A stretch of 64,000 nt of DNA from RYN-111 sp963760125 (lineage in GTDB: Bacteria; Actinomycetota; Actinomycetes; Mycobacteriales; SCTD01). The DNA is taken from assembly GCA_963760125.1 (NCBI GenBank), contig CAVXBV010000008.1:186001-250000 (forward strand), written 5' to 3'. Of this stretch, positions 8,768-17,839 are shown piece after piece. A program made the translations under genes and the position numbers. The notes under the pieces were generated by a model. The model did no database searches and was not told the DNA's origin. It saw only the letters and a program-made list of their open reading frames with translations. Position 1 is the first letter of the stretch, and every line of letters starts with the position of its first letter.

Positions 8768-10009
8768 TCAGCCCTTCCGGCGTACGGCGAGAGCGGCGGT
8801 CGCGGCGGCGACCAGACCCACCTCGAGCAGGACTGCGAGCCCCACCTGCCAGGGGCACGGGCCGACGTCGGCCAGCCGGCCGCCGCCGAGCGGGCCTCCC
8901 GACAACCAGGCGAGCACCAGCATGCCGAGGCCGGCGGCAGGCCCGGCGAGTGCCGCCTGCGTGGCGGCATCGCGCACGGTGCCCGCGGTCCCGCGGCGAA
9001 CGGTGAGCAGGCCGGCCACCACCCCTGCCACGACCGGCGCCGTCAGCGCCAGCAGAGACACCACGAACGGGACGTCCCCGGACGGGAGGGCCGCGAACAG
9101 CGGCAGGGCGGGAACGGAGCCCAGGTGGACCCCGAGCGGACCGACCGCCGTCCCGGTGCCCACGGCGATGCCCGGTCCGGCGACGAACGCGCTGCCCCAC
9201 AGGACGGCGTTCGGGACGAGGACGATGCCGAGCAGCAGCAGGGCGACGCCGCCGACCAGCCCAGGGTCGGTGACCCCGGCCAGCGAGCTGGCGCGGCTGG
9301 CATGGAGGGCGAGCGAGGCCCCGACGAGCAGGGCACCACAGGCGAGGAGCACGGCGACAGCGCCGGCGGCCGCGATCGTCGCGGTGCGGACCTGCTCCGG
9401 CAGGCGCCGCGCCAGCAGGTGCAGGCGCGTCTCGCGGCAGATCCCCGCACCGGCCCCCACCAGGGCGACCACGAAGGCGCCGAGCAGCGACGTCCCCGCT
9501 CCGGGGAGGATCTGCTCGGTGCTGCACAACGCGGCGAGAAAGGCGGCGCCGGTCGCGTAGGGGAAGGCGATGGCCGTCGTCAGGGCGAGGCCGGTGCGGA
9601 GCCCGTCCGGGCGATGGGTGGTCGCCGCGTGCCTGCCCGCTCGGTGCAGCAGCGCGAGGGGCACGAGCGTCAGTCCCAGCGGGGTCAAGCCCACCGACCC
9701 CCCGGGAACGGTCAGCGAGGCGCCGTGGGCGAGCAACCAGAGCTGACCCGCGGACCGGGTGGCCTCACCGGCGCCGCTGCCGGAGCGGCCGTCCGCCGCC
9801 CAGGCCAGCAGGACCGGGATCGCGAGCGCCACCAGTCCGGCGCCGAGCGCCCAGGCCGCCGCGAGCGCGCCCGGTCCGAGGACCGAGGGCCGACCGGAGC
9901 CCGCGGGGCGCCGCGGGGGGCGGGTACCGGCCGCTCGCGCGCGTCCGCCCGGTCGCGCTGCGGAACGGGCGGTGGGGCGGTCGGTGGGGCGGTCGGTGGT
10001 CTGCGTCAT
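8768..10009 (-). CDS. PerM/DUF6350-like polytopic membrane protein
   Basis: A 413-residue integral membrane protein with about ten hydrophobic segments after a basic, disordered N-terminus (MTQTTDRPTDRPTARSAARP). Layout, size and location between sucCD and purN match the actinobacterial DUF6350 family, of which mycobacterial PerM, implicated in cell division under stress, is a member. The role here is by analogy only. ATG 10009 is used because the upstream continuation is antisense-like. The first codons lie in a 12-bp tandem repeat (9971-9994). Confidence 0.68.
   Translation of the reverse strand: MTQTTDRPTDRPTARSAARPGGRARAAGTRPPRRPAGSGRPSVLGPGALAAAWALGAGLVALAIPVLLAWAADGRSGSGAGEATRSAGQLWLLAHGASLTVPGGSVGLTPLGLTLVPLALLHRAGRHAATTHRPDGLRTGLALTTAIAFPYATGAAFLAALCSTEQILPGAGTSLLGAFVVALVGAGAGICRETRLHLLARRLPEQVRTATIAAAGAVAVLLACGALLVGASLALHASRASSLAGVTDPGLVGGVALLLLGIVLVPNAVLWGSAFVAGPGIAVGTGTAVGPLGVHLGSVPALPLFAALPSGDVPFVVSLLALTAPVVAGVVAGLLTVRRGTAGTVRDAATQAALAGPAAGLGMLVLAWLSGGPLGGGRLADVGPCPWQVGLAVLLEVGLVAAATAALAVRRKG
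9971..9994 (-). repeat. 12-bp tandem repeat in the PerM-like N-terminus
   Basis: Two perfect copies of GGTGGGGCGGTC (plus-strand reading) followed by a partial third encode the TDRPTDRPTAR tail. Copy-number change would alter the tail in frame. Confidence 0.7.
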
Positions 10010-10068
10010 GGCGGTACCGACTGTCCCAGTGGTCCCAGCCGGATCACAGTTCCCACGCCGAGCAGGTG

Positions 10069-10527
10069 TCAGGAGACGCGACCCCAGGCCTGGGTGAGGT
10101 GCCCGTGCTCCTCGACCTGCAGGCAGGGCAGCGCGATCAGGTCGCGGAACACCTCCACGTCCAAGGTCGCCGACCCGCTCACCCCGCGGGGCACGACGAG
10201 GCTGGTCGCACCGCTGCCGTCGGCCTCGCTGACCAGATCGCCGTACGCGCCCCACCGGGTCCCGCCGGCGGTGCCGGTGAGCGAGACGCCGACCTCGACG
10301 CCGGCCGCTCCGGACTCGGCGGCCGAGCCGCTCCCCCGGACAACGGTGAACGTCACCGGTACCTGCTGCCCCGGTCGTAGCCGCACAGGCGCGTCGCCGA
10401 CGCGGATCGTCAAGGTCTCGACCTGACGGGTGTCGCACCGTTCGGGGCTCGCCTCGGCGGGCAGCAGCCCCCCTCCCACGACCAGCACGGCCACTACCGC
10501 GCAGGTGAGTCGGGCGCCACGGGTCAC
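10069..10527 (-). CDS. small secreted protein of unknown function
   Basis: A 152-residue protein with a signal peptide: VTRGARL, then a hydrophobic core VVAVLVVGGGLL and an Ala-x-Ala-type end near residue 25 (PAEASPE). The mature part (residues 30-152) looks like a beta-rich Ig or CARDB-like domain, with RLRPGQQVPVTFTVVRG and DVEVFRDLI, and it has two Cys that could pair. No catalytic motif seen. The start is GTG 10527; the frame is open upstream, but only from this codon does a signal peptide appear. It is divergent from the M28 peptidase gene. Confidence 0.55.
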   Translation of the reverse strand: MTRGARLTCAVVAVLVVGGGLLPAEASPERCDTRQVETLTIRVGDAPVRLRPGQQVPVTFTVVRGSGSAAESGAAGVEVGVSLTGTAGGTRWGAYGDLVSEADGSGATSLVVPRGVSGSATLDVEVFRDLIALPCLQVEEHGHLTQAWGRVS

Positions 10528-10647
10528 CGCACAGGGTTCGACGTGCTCCCGCCCGCTCCTGCGCACCCGGGCGGTCGACGAGGCAGGAGGACAGCCGCCG
10601 GTGGCGAACCAAGCCGGCAACTGACCCACACGAACGGGAGACGCGCT

Positions 10648-11601
10648 GTGCGCAGGCAGGTCCTGGCCCTGGTGGCCGCCACGGCGGTTGCGCTTCCCCT
10701 GGTCGGCTCGGCCGTGGCCGCGCCGGCGAGGAAGAACCCGCTCACGAGCTACCCGGTGCCGGCGGTGACCGGCAAGCAGCTCGCCGACGCCACCGTCGCG
10801 TTCGGTTCGGCGTACGTCGGGAGGGTCACCGGGACGGTGCAGCAGCTCGCGGCCCGCGACTTCCTCGTCGCGCAGCTGAGCGCCCTCGGCTACAGCGTCG
10901 AGGTGGAGGCGTACAAGGGAGTCCTGACCGCGGTCACCGCGACGAAGAAGGGCACGAAGCTGCCGGACGAGCTGCTCGTGATGGGCGGCCACTACGACAC
11001 GCTCCCGCAGTCACTCGAGGGGACCTACGACAACGGCAGCGGCACCCACCTCGTGCTGGGGCTGGCGCGGTCGTTCGCGAAGGTGAAGACCCAGCGGACG
11101 ATGGTGTTCAGCTTCTACAACGGCGAGGAGGAGGGCGCGCTCGCCTCCGACGAGCAGGCGAAGGCGTACGCCGCTGCCGGCAAGAAGGTGAAGGCCTACC
11201 TCGGCTTCGACATGGTGGGGATCGCCTGGCCGGTCGGTGGGGCGACGACCGACAAGAACTGCCTGTGCATCTGGCGCGGCGCCAAGGACGCCGATCTCGA
11301 CCTGCTGCTCGCCGACGTGAACCACGGCTTCCTCAAACTCCCTGCCGGCAAGCAGAAGGTGAGCATCGAGGGGCGCAACGTGCGCAACAGCGACGAGGCG
11401 TCGTGGGCGACCGCGGGGTTCCGGACGCTGCGCTGGGGCGGGATGCGCAAGGCCGCTGACTACCCGCAGTACCACCTGCCCCAGGACAACGCCGCCACGA
11501 TCGACACCGTCGCGGGTGGGCGCACGTTCTTCGAGCAAGGCCTGCGCAACACGCTGCTGTCGGCCTACTACACCGCGGCGGCGCTCGACCTCGGGAAGTA
11601 G
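10648..11601 (+). CDS. secreted M28-family zinc aminopeptidase
   Basis: Exported metallopeptidase, likely an aminopeptidase. A signal peptide covers residues 1-25 (RRQVLALVAATAVALPLVGSAVA). The M28 metal site is complete: His115 and Asp117 in GGHYDT, the bridging Asp128 in YDNGSG, the Glu160-162 cluster in YNGEEEG, Asp188 in GFDMVG, and a C-terminal His in QYHLPQD. The 317-residue length fits a minimal M28 domain with no PA insert. GTG 10648 has GGGAG about 9 bp upstream. Its location next to other secreted hydrolases suggests peptide scavenging. Confidence 0.87.
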   Translation: MRRQVLALVAATAVALPLVGSAVAAPARKNPLTSYPVPAVTGKQLADATVAFGSAYVGRVTGTVQQLAARDFLVAQLSALGYSVEVEAYKGVLTAVTATKKGTKLPDELLVMGGHYDTLPQSLEGTYDNGSGTHLVLGLARSFAKVKTQRTMVFSFYNGEEEGALASDEQAKAYAAAGKKVKAYLGFDMVGIAWPVGGATTDKNCLCIWRGAKDADLDLLLADVNHGFLKLPAGKQKVSIEGRNVRNSDEASWATAGFRTLRWGGMRKAADYPQYHLPQDNAATIDTVAGGRTFFEQGLRNTLLSAYYTAAALDLGK

Positions 11602-11672
11602 TCAAGGCTCGCCCGACCGGTGCACGACGCCCGAGGCACCGTCCGGGACACGGACGCTCTTTCCTCTGTCGT

Positions 11673-11701
11673 GCAACCACGGGGGTCCGCCGCGGGTGTG
11701 A
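11673..11701 (+). promoter_or_regulatory. possible ECF-type promoter for the sigma factor operon
   Basis: GCAACC (11673-11678) resembles the AAC-containing -35 of ECF promoters and is followed after 17 bp by GTGTGA (11696-11701). An autoregulated promoter would be usual here, but the match is by eye only. Confidence 0.25.
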
Positions 11702-11744
11702 GGGGTGAGAGGGTCGGTCCCCGGCCCGTCGAGGAGGGACTCCC

Positions 11745-12236
11745 GTGCGTGACACCTCGGAGTTCGACGCGTTCTACGCCGCGACCGCGCCGTCGCTGGT
11801 CCGGCACGTGCACGCCCTCACGGGCGACCTCGCGGAGGCGCAGGACTGTGTCCAGGAGGCGTACGTCCGCGCCTGGCAGCGATGGGACACCGTCGGCGGG
11901 TACGACATCCCGCTCGCCTGGGTGCGCAAGGTCGCGTGCCGGTTGGCGATCAACCGGTTCCGCCGCACGGTGGCAGGAAGCCGGCTCGTACGACGGCACG
12001 GGCCGCCGCCGACCGTCCCCGACCTCAGTCCCGACCACGTCGCCCTCGTGAGCGCGCTGCAGCAGCTCCCTGACGCGCAGCGGCTGGCGATCGTCCTGCA
12101 CCACATCGCGGACCTGTCGGTCGAGGACGTGGCCCGCGAGACCGACTCCCCCGCAGGCACCGTGAAGGCCCGCCTGTCCCGCGGCCGCTCAGCGCTGGCC
12201 GCCCTCCTCGCCGAGGAAGGATCCGCCCGTGTCTGA
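11745..12236 (+). CDS. ECF RNA polymerase sigma factor, SigE-family
   Basis: A 163-residue sigma-70 factor with only regions 2 and 4. Region 2: FDAFYAATAPSLVRHVHALTG and AQDCVQEAYVRAWQRW, then VACRLAINRFRR. Region 4 (residues about 100-155): LPDAQRLAIVLHHIADLSVEDVA and the recognition helix SPAGTVKARLSRGR. It directs RNA polymerase to its own regulon. GTG 11745 is preceded by GAGGAGGG. The last 8 bp overlap the start of the next gene, which encodes a single-pass membrane protein, the usual sigma/anti-sigma arrangement. Confidence 0.9.
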   Translation: MRDTSEFDAFYAATAPSLVRHVHALTGDLAEAQDCVQEAYVRAWQRWDTVGGYDIPLAWVRKVACRLAINRFRRTVAGSRLVRRHGPPPTVPDLSPDHVALVSALQQLPDAQRLAIVLHHIADLSVEDVARETDSPAGTVKARLSRGRSALAALLAEEGSARV

Positions 12237-13572
12237 CCACCTGGAAGAACGTCTTCTCCGCTTCAACGAGACCGCGGCCACACCCCTGCCTGCGGCCATG
12301 GACCTCCGCCGCCGAGGGGACCTGCGGCGGCGGCGTACCCGGGTCGCTGCGGTCGCCTTCGCGGTCGCCCTGCTCGGCGGCGGGACGGCTCTGGGCGTCA
12401 CCGTGCTCGACCGCGACCCCCAGGTGAGCCTGCAGCCCGCCGGCCCCTCGCCCTCCCCGTCGTGCACGTCGTCGTCGGGCTCGAGCGCCTACCGCAGCAC
12501 GCTCTGCCTCAGGGGGGACCCGCCCCAGCTCGAAGCAGGGCTGCTCACGTCCGACGACGCCGAGAAGGCGTCGTCCGCTGCGGGGGCGTGGGCCGCAGGC
12601 GAGACCACGGAGGACGCGTTGTCCGTGTTGCTGACGTGTCAGAGCGGGGACAACTTCGCCGCCTCGGGAGTGACGCGCACCCTGACCCGAGGGGCCGCGA
12701 CCATCGAGCAGCACCTGGTGCAGGCCAGCGGTGCCGGGGCGCAAGCGGACCTCGACACGTTCGCCCGCGAGGTGCGCGACTGCCCCACCCGACCGGCAGG
12801 TGACGAGGGAACGGAGTCGTTGGAGCTGCTCCCGGGGCTCGCCGCCGATTCCGTGGTCGTCGCGTCGACGACGACCGGCTGCAGCAGCTGCCGGGCCAGC
12901 GCCCTCTACGTCGCCGTCGGCCGCGGCGACCTGGTCTCCGTGGTCATCCTGCCCGTTTCCGAACGCCCTCGCGCCGCGACCTGGGCTGAGGTGTCGCGCA
13001 ACCGCTTGGGCTGTGTGGAGTCGTGCCCCTCTGCCACCGCTGGGCCGGACGTGCTGGACCCGACGGACGTGCTGCGCCCCGACGGGATCGGCCCGGTGCG
13101 TTTCGGGATGACCCTCGACGAGGCGCGCACGGCGGCGGGGGTCGAGCTCACCGCGTTCAGCGACGACCTGGGTAACGGCTGCGGGTACGTCCGGGTGCGC
13201 AGCGGCTCCCCCGACCTGTCCTTCATGGTGATCGAGGACCGCGTGGTGCGCGTGGACGGAGGGAACCAGACGCGTACCGAGGCTGGCGTCGGCGTCGGCT
13301 CCACCGAGGCACAGGTCCAGGCGGCGTACCCCTCCGCCACCACCAGCCAGCACCAGTACGACACGAGCGGTCACTACCTGACCGTGTCGCAAGGCGCGGT
13401 GTCGTTGGTGTTCGAGACCGACGGAACACGGGTTACCCAGCTGCGCGGCGGCGAGAACGGCCCGGTCAGCCTACGTCGAGGGCTGCGCCTGACCCCTGCC
13501 CACCGGGTACGACGAAGGCCCCCGCGCCGGCGAGCGGTGCGGGGGCCTTCGGGACGTGCGAGACGGAGCTAG
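12229..13572 (+). CDS. membrane-anchored partner of the ECF sigma factor (probable 3' frameshift)
   Basis: A short cytoplasmic N-terminus (residues 1-38) and Arg-rich stop are followed by one membrane helix (about 39-58) and an extracytoplasmic region. The C-terminal repeat contains IGPVRFGMTLDEARTAAG and GVGVGSTEAQVQAAYP. A likely anti-sigma or sensor protein by position; no zinc-binding HxxxCxxC motif is visible. As written, the frame runs through a strong terminator to a TAG at 13572 inside sucD. Removing one C near 13471 gives ...VSYVEGCA and TGA at 13492, an ending typical of this protein type, so a one-base insertion is suspected. GTG 12229 overlaps the sigma gene by 8 bp. Confidence 0.7.
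   Translation: MSDHLEERLLRFNETAATPLPAAMDLRRRGDLRRRRTRVAAVAFAVALLGGGTALGVTVLDRDPQVSLQPAGPSPSPSCTSSSGSSAYRSTLCLRGDPPQLEAGLLTSDDAEKASSAAGAWAAGETTEDALSVLLTCQSGDNFAASGVTRTLTRGAATIEQHLVQASGAGAQADLDTFAREVRDCPTRPAGDEGTESLELLPGLAADSVVVASTTTGCSSCRASALYVAVGRGDLVSVVILPVSERPRAATWAEVSRNRLGCVESCPSATAGPDVLDPTDVLRPDGIGPVRFGMTLDEARTAAGVELTAFSDDLGNGCGYVRVRSGSPDLSFMVIEDRVVRVDGGNQTRTEAGVGVGSTEAQVQAAYPSATTSQHQYDTSGHYLTVSQGAVSLVFETDGTRVTQLRGGENGPVSLRRGLRLTPAHRVRRRPPRRRAVRGPSGRARRS
13514..13550. terminator. bidirectional terminator between the sigma operon and sucD
   Basis: A perfect 12-bp stem, GAAGGCCCCCGC (13514-13525) with GCGGGGGCCTTC (13539-13550), around a 13-nt loop. It lies between convergent genes and can serve both strands. 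No long T-tract, as is common in actinobacteria. Confidence 0.8.
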
Positions 13573-14441
13573 AGGGACTTCATGATCTCGCGCATGAGCT
13601 CGGCGGTGGCGGACGGCGTCTTGCCGACCTTCACACCCGCGGCCTCGAGGGCCTCCTGTTTGGCCTGCGCCGTACCCGACGAGCCGGACACGATGGCGCC
13701 GGCGTGGCCCATCGTCTTGCCCTCGGGCGCGGTGAAGCCGGCGACGTAGCCGACGACCGGCTTCGTCACGTGGGCCTTGATGTAGTCCGCGGCGCGCTCC
13801 TCGGCGTCGCCGCCGATCTCGCCGATCATGACGATCGCGACGGTCTCGGGGTCGTTCTGGAAGGCCTCGAGGCAGTCGATGTGCGTGGTGCCGATGACCG
13901 GGTCGCCACCGATGCCGACGGCCGTGGTGAAGCCGTACTCCCGCAGCTCGTACATCATCTGGTAGGTCAGCGTGCCGGACTTCGACACGAGACCGATCTT
14001 GCCGGGGGTCGGCGCGATGGTCGCCGGGATGATGCCGGCGTTCGACGCGCCGGGGCTGATCAGGCCGGGGCAGTTCGGGCCGATGATCCGCGTCTTCTTG
14101 CCCTTGTTGTACTGCCAGAAGTACGCCGAGTCCTGCACCGGGATGCCCTCGGTGATGACGACCGCGAGGCCGATCTCGGCGTCGATGGCCTCGATGACGG
14201 CGGCCTTGGCGAACGCCGGCGGGACGAAGATGACCGACACGTCGGCGCCGGTCTTCTCCATCGCCTCGGCGACGGTCGCGAAGACGGGGATCCCGTCCAC
14301 GTCGCTGCCGGCCTTCTTCGGGTTCACGCCACCGACGACGTTGGTGCCGGAGGCGACCATGCGGCGGGTGTGCTTGGTGCCCTCGGAGCCGGTGATGCCC
14401 TGGACGATGACCTTGGACTCAGCGGTCAAGAAGATGGCCAT
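13569..14441 (-). CDS. sucD: succinyl-CoA synthetase alpha subunit
   Basis: The alpha subunit binds CoA and carries the phosphohistidine intermediate in converting succinyl-CoA to succinate with nucleotide triphosphate formation. The 290 residues are of normal size. The CoA-binding N-terminal motif QGITGSEGTKHTRRMVASG, the GPNCPGLISP loop and the active His in KTMGHAGAIVSG (near residue 250) are all present. ATG 14441 overlaps the sucC stop by one base (TAATG), so the subunits are co-translated. The stop shares CTAG with the frameshifted upstream partner gene on the other strand. Confidence 0.97.
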   Translation of the reverse strand: MAIFLTAESKVIVQGITGSEGTKHTRRMVASGTNVVGGVNPKKAGSDVDGIPVFATVAEAMEKTGADVSVIFVPPAFAKAAVIEAIDAEIGLAVVITEGIPVQDSAYFWQYNKGKKTRIIGPNCPGLISPGASNAGIIPATIAPTPGKIGLVSKSGTLTYQMMYELREYGFTTAVGIGGDPVIGTTHIDCLEAFQNDPETVAIVMIGEIGGDAEERAADYIKAHVTKPVVGYVAGFTAPEGKTMGHAGAIVSGSSGTAQAKQEALEAAGVKVGKTPSATAELMREIMKSL

Positions 14442-15613
14442 TACGCAGCGCTCCCAGCGAGTTCAGCGGCCTTGTCGGCCGCGCCGTCCATGGTGTCGAC
14501 GACCGTGACGAGCGGGTGCGCCGCCTCGGCCAGGATGCGCTGGCCCTCCTCGACGTTGTTGCCGTCGAGGCGGACGACGAGCGGCTTGGTGGCCGCAGAA
14601 CCCAGCATCTGCAGGGCCTGCACGATGCCGTCCGCGACGGCGTCGCAGGAGGTGATGCCGCCGAAGACGTTGACGAACACCGACTTCACGTCCGGGTCGC
14701 TGAGGATGATCTCGAGCCCGTCGGCCATGACCTGCGCGGAGGCACCGCCCCCGATGTCCAGGAAGTTGGCCGGCTTCACGCCACCGTGGTTCTCCCCGGC
14801 GTACGCGACGACGTCCAGGGTGCTCATGACGAGCCCCGCGCCGTTGCCGATGATGCCGACCTGGCCCTCGAGCTTGACGTAGTTGAGGTTCTTGGCCTTC
14901 GCGCGCCCCTCGAGGTCGTCCTCGGCGACGACGTCGGCGTAGGTGTCGAAGACGTCCTTGTGGCGGAACTCCGCGTTGGCGTCCAGCGTGACCTTGCCGT
15001 CGAGGGCGATGACCTCGCCGGTCGGGGTCTTCACCAGCGGGTTGACCTCGACGAGCGTGGCCTCCTCGTTGACGAACACGTCCCAGAGCTTCTGCAGGAC
15101 ATCGATGACCTGGTCCCGCACGTCGGCCGGGAAGCCGGCGGCGTCGGCGATCTCGGCAGCCTTGGCGGCGTCGCAGCCCACGATGGCGTCGACGGGGATC
15201 CGCGCGAGGGCCTCGGGGCGCTCGACCGCGAGCTCCTCGATCTCCATGCCGCCCTCGACGCTCGCCATGGCGAGGTAGGTGCGGTTGGCCCGGTCCAGCA
15301 GGAAGGAGACGTAGTACTCCGTCTCGATGTCGCTCGCCTCGGTGACGAGGACCTTGTGGACAGGCAGGTCCTTGATGACGAGCTGAAGGATGTCGGCAGC
15401 GCGAGCCTCCGCCTCCTCAGCCGTCGGGCAGAACTTCACGCCGCCGGCCTTGCCGCGGCCACCGGCCTTGACCTGCGCCTTGACCATGACGGCCTTGCCG
15501 ATCTTCTCGGCAGCAGCGCGGGCGTCGGCGGGGTTGTCCACGGTCTCGCCGGCGAAGACCGGCACCCCGTGCTTGGCGAAGAGCTCCTTCGCCTGGTACT
15601 CCATGAGGTCCAC
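14441..15613 (-). CDS. sucC: succinyl-CoA synthetase beta subunit
   Basis: The nucleotide-binding and specificity subunit of the TCA-cycle ligase. It has an N-terminal ATP-grasp domain starting DLMEYQAKELFAKHGVPV, VKAQVKAGGRGKAGGVK near residue 45, and the C-terminal CoA-ligase domain with NFLDIGGGAS and FVNVFGGI. I choose GTG 15613 because family members start M(D)L-EYQAKEL and an AGGA lies about 8 bp upstream; an open frame continues to 15685 but adds unconserved sequence. The 390-residue length matches the family. Confidence 0.96.
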   Translation of the reverse strand: MDLMEYQAKELFAKHGVPVFAGETVDNPADARAAAEKIGKAVMVKAQVKAGGRGKAGGVKFCPTAEEAEARAADILQLVIKDLPVHKVLVTEASDIETEYYVSFLLDRANRTYLAMASVEGGMEIEELAVERPEALARIPVDAIVGCDAAKAAEIADAAGFPADVRDQVIDVLQKLWDVFVNEEATLVEVNPLVKTPTGEVIALDGKVTLDANAEFRHKDVFDTYADVVAEDDLEGRAKAKNLNYVKLEGQVGIIGNGAGLVMSTLDVVAYAGENHGGVKPANFLDIGGGASAQVMADGLEIILSDPDVKSVFVNVFGGITSCDAVADGIVQALQMLGSAATKPLVVRLDGNNVEEGQRILAEAAHPLVTVVDTMDGAADKAAELAGSAA

Positions 15614-15731
15614 TGAGGGGTCCTGTCCTTGGGTTCGATTCGGGCGCGACGGTCGGTTGAGGCTGGAACCGAGGGTAGCCATCATGTCCGTTCGGTGACG
15701 ACGAGAGATCCGTCACGCAACACTCTGTTCC

Positions 15732-17744
15732 ATGCCCCGCCACCTGAACCGCTGCGCGCTCGTCCTCGGCCTGCTGCTGGCCTCCGCCTCGCTGACCCTC
15801 TCCCCCGCCGGCGCTGAGGTCGTGACCCCCCAGCCCGGGACCCATGCCTTCACCACCACGTCGGACAAGCTCGACGTCCTCGACGGGCCCACGAACGACC
15901 ACGCGGCGAAGATCGCCTGGACGCTGTACGTCCCGGACAACGCCACCGCCGCGACGCCTCAGCCAGCGATCCTCACGACGCACGGGTTCGGGCTCACCAA
16001 GGACTCGGCCGAGGTCGTCGCGAACGCGACCTTCCTCGCCCGGCACGGCTACGTCGTGCTCGCCTACACCTCGCAGGGCTTCGGGACCTCCAGCGGCTGC
16101 GTGACGCTGCAGTCCCGGACGTACGACGTGAAGGACGCGCAGCAGCTCATCACCAAGGTGCTGGAGACCAAGGCCTTCGTGAAGAAGGACGCCAAGGGCG
16201 CCGTCGTCGGCACGGTCGGCGGCTCCTACGGGGGCGGCATCCAGGCGCCGCTGGCCGAGTCGGACGCGCGCATCCGCGCCATCGCACCCGGGCGGACCTG
16301 GAACACGCTGCAGTACTCGCTCGACCCGAACAACTACGTGGTCCCCGGGGACCCGACCGGGTTCACGCACACGCTGAACAAGCAGGGCGTGTTCAAGCAG
16401 GAGTGGACCTCGCTGTTCTTCGCCAGCGGCAACGGCAACCCGGTCGGCGGGGTACCCCCGACCGGGACCCCCGCGGGGTCGTGCCCGCAGGACAAGCTCA
16501 CCAGCGGCGACCCGACCACCGTGGCGGGCCTGCCGTGCCTCGGGTTCCCCACCGCCGTCTGCGTGGTCTACACCAACCTGTCCACGACCGGTGACGCCAC
16601 GGACGCCGACCGGGCGCTCATCGCCGATGCCGCCGCCACGACCGAGATCGGCAAGCTGCGCGTCCCGACCCTGCTCATCCAGGGTCAGCGCGACACGCTG
16701 TTCAACGTCAACGACGCGGTCTCCACCTACCTGTCGCTGAAGAAGCAGGGGACGCCGGTGCAGATGATCTGGAACTCCGGCGGTCACGGCGGGTACCTGT
16801 CCGCCGTCGGCGAGTGCGAGGTGTACGGCGGGGGCACCGGCGGCGCCGACTTCCGCGGCCTCGACTCCTGCTACCTCCCGCTGCGGACGCTGCAGTTCTT
16901 CGACCACTGGCTCAAGGGAGTCGGGAAGCCCGGCCCGGACTTCACCTACTTCCGCGACTGGGCTCCCGCCGTGACGAGCGGCCCGACGACGCAGTACGGC
17001 GACGCCGCGGGGTTCCCGCTGCCGTCCACCACCACGTTCACCCTGTCCGGGTCGTCGGACCTGGTGACCAGCGGGGCCACGGCCGGCAGTGCGGCCTTCG
17101 TCAACCCGCTCGCCGGTCTGCCGGCGGCGTACACCGAGACCTCGAACTTCACCGGGCCGGGCGCCAACCCGTCGTCGCAGGGGATACCGCCGACGGAGAT
17201 CCCCGGTCAGCACGTCGACTTCGTCAGCCCGCCGTTCACCCGGGACACCGACAGCGTCGGCGTACCGAGCGCCACGCTGCGGCTGTCACACCTCGCACCC
17301 ACCGACCTGGTGCTGTTCGGGAAGGTCTACGACGTGGCGCCGGACGGGTCGGCCACGCTGATCCACCGGCTCATCGCCCCGTCGCGCATCCCGTCCGCGG
17401 CGCTCGGCACGCCGGTCACGGTGAAGCTCGCCGGCTTCGCCCACCGGTTCGCCGCCGGCCACAAGGTGCGGCTGACCCTCTCCGCGACCGACCTGACGTC
17501 GTACAACAACAAGGTGCCAGACGTGATCACCGTGGCCACGGGACCGGGGTCGACGTTCACCCTGAACACGCAGTCAGCGGCGGCGCCGGTCGTCGCACCC
17601 CCCGTCGCGAAGCCGCCGGTGACCGCGCCCCCGGCACCGACCTCGCCCACCCTGCCGGTGACGGGCCCGGCGACGCTGCCCGGGCTCGTCGCCCTCGTGC
17701 TGCTGGGCCTCGGCCTGGGCGCGCTGCGCTCCCGGCGGGTGTGA
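15732..17744 (+). CDS. secreted CocE/S15-like hydrolase with LPVTG wall-sorting tail
   Basis: A 670-residue exported alpha/beta hydrolase of the X-Pro dipeptidyl-peptidase/CocE type. A signal peptide spans residues 1-29. The catalytic triad is visible: Ser165 in GGSYGG, Asp321 in GQRDTLF and His352 in GGHGGY. A C-terminal beta-sandwich (about 430-610) includes RFAAGHKVRLTLSATD, typical of the S15 C-domain. The tail is a Pro-rich spacer, LPVTG, a hydrophobic helix and RSRRV, which implies covalent wall anchoring by a sortase. Substrate is unknown (ester or peptide). A paralogue follows 95 bp downstream. Confidence 0.83.
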   Translation: MPRHLNRCALVLGLLLASASLTLSPAGAEVVTPQPGTHAFTTTSDKLDVLDGPTNDHAAKIAWTLYVPDNATAATPQPAILTTHGFGLTKDSAEVVANATFLARHGYVVLAYTSQGFGTSSGCVTLQSRTYDVKDAQQLITKVLETKAFVKKDAKGAVVGTVGGSYGGGIQAPLAESDARIRAIAPGRTWNTLQYSLDPNNYVVPGDPTGFTHTLNKQGVFKQEWTSLFFASGNGNPVGGVPPTGTPAGSCPQDKLTSGDPTTVAGLPCLGFPTAVCVVYTNLSTTGDATDADRALIADAAATTEIGKLRVPTLLIQGQRDTLFNVNDAVSTYLSLKKQGTPVQMIWNSGGHGGYLSAVGECEVYGGGTGGADFRGLDSCYLPLRTLQFFDHWLKGVGKPGPDFTYFRDWAPAVTSGPTTQYGDAAGFPLPSTTTFTLSGSSDLVTSGATAGSAAFVNPLAGLPAAYTETSNFTGPGANPSSQGIPPTEIPGQHVDFVSPPFTRDTDSVGVPSATLRLSHLAPTDLVLFGKVYDVAPDGSATLIHRLIAPSRIPSAALGTPVTVKLAGFAHRFAAGHKVRLTLSATDLTSYNNKVPDVITVATGPGSTFTLNTQSAAAPVVAPPVAKPPVTAPPAPTSPTLPVTGPATLPGLVALVLLGLGLGALRSRRV

Positions 17745-17839
17745 CGGGCTGCACAGGCGGGCATCACACCCAGGAGCGTCCGCGCTCGTTGATCTCAGCG
17801 TGCGCAAACCCCGCGCGCTCCCTTGACCGCTGGAGACCC

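Noticed and set aside
16814..17839. Upstream extension of the second CocE-like gene by 342 codons
   Set aside because: It overlaps the first CocE-like gene out of frame, and a signal peptide with ribosome site begins at 17840.
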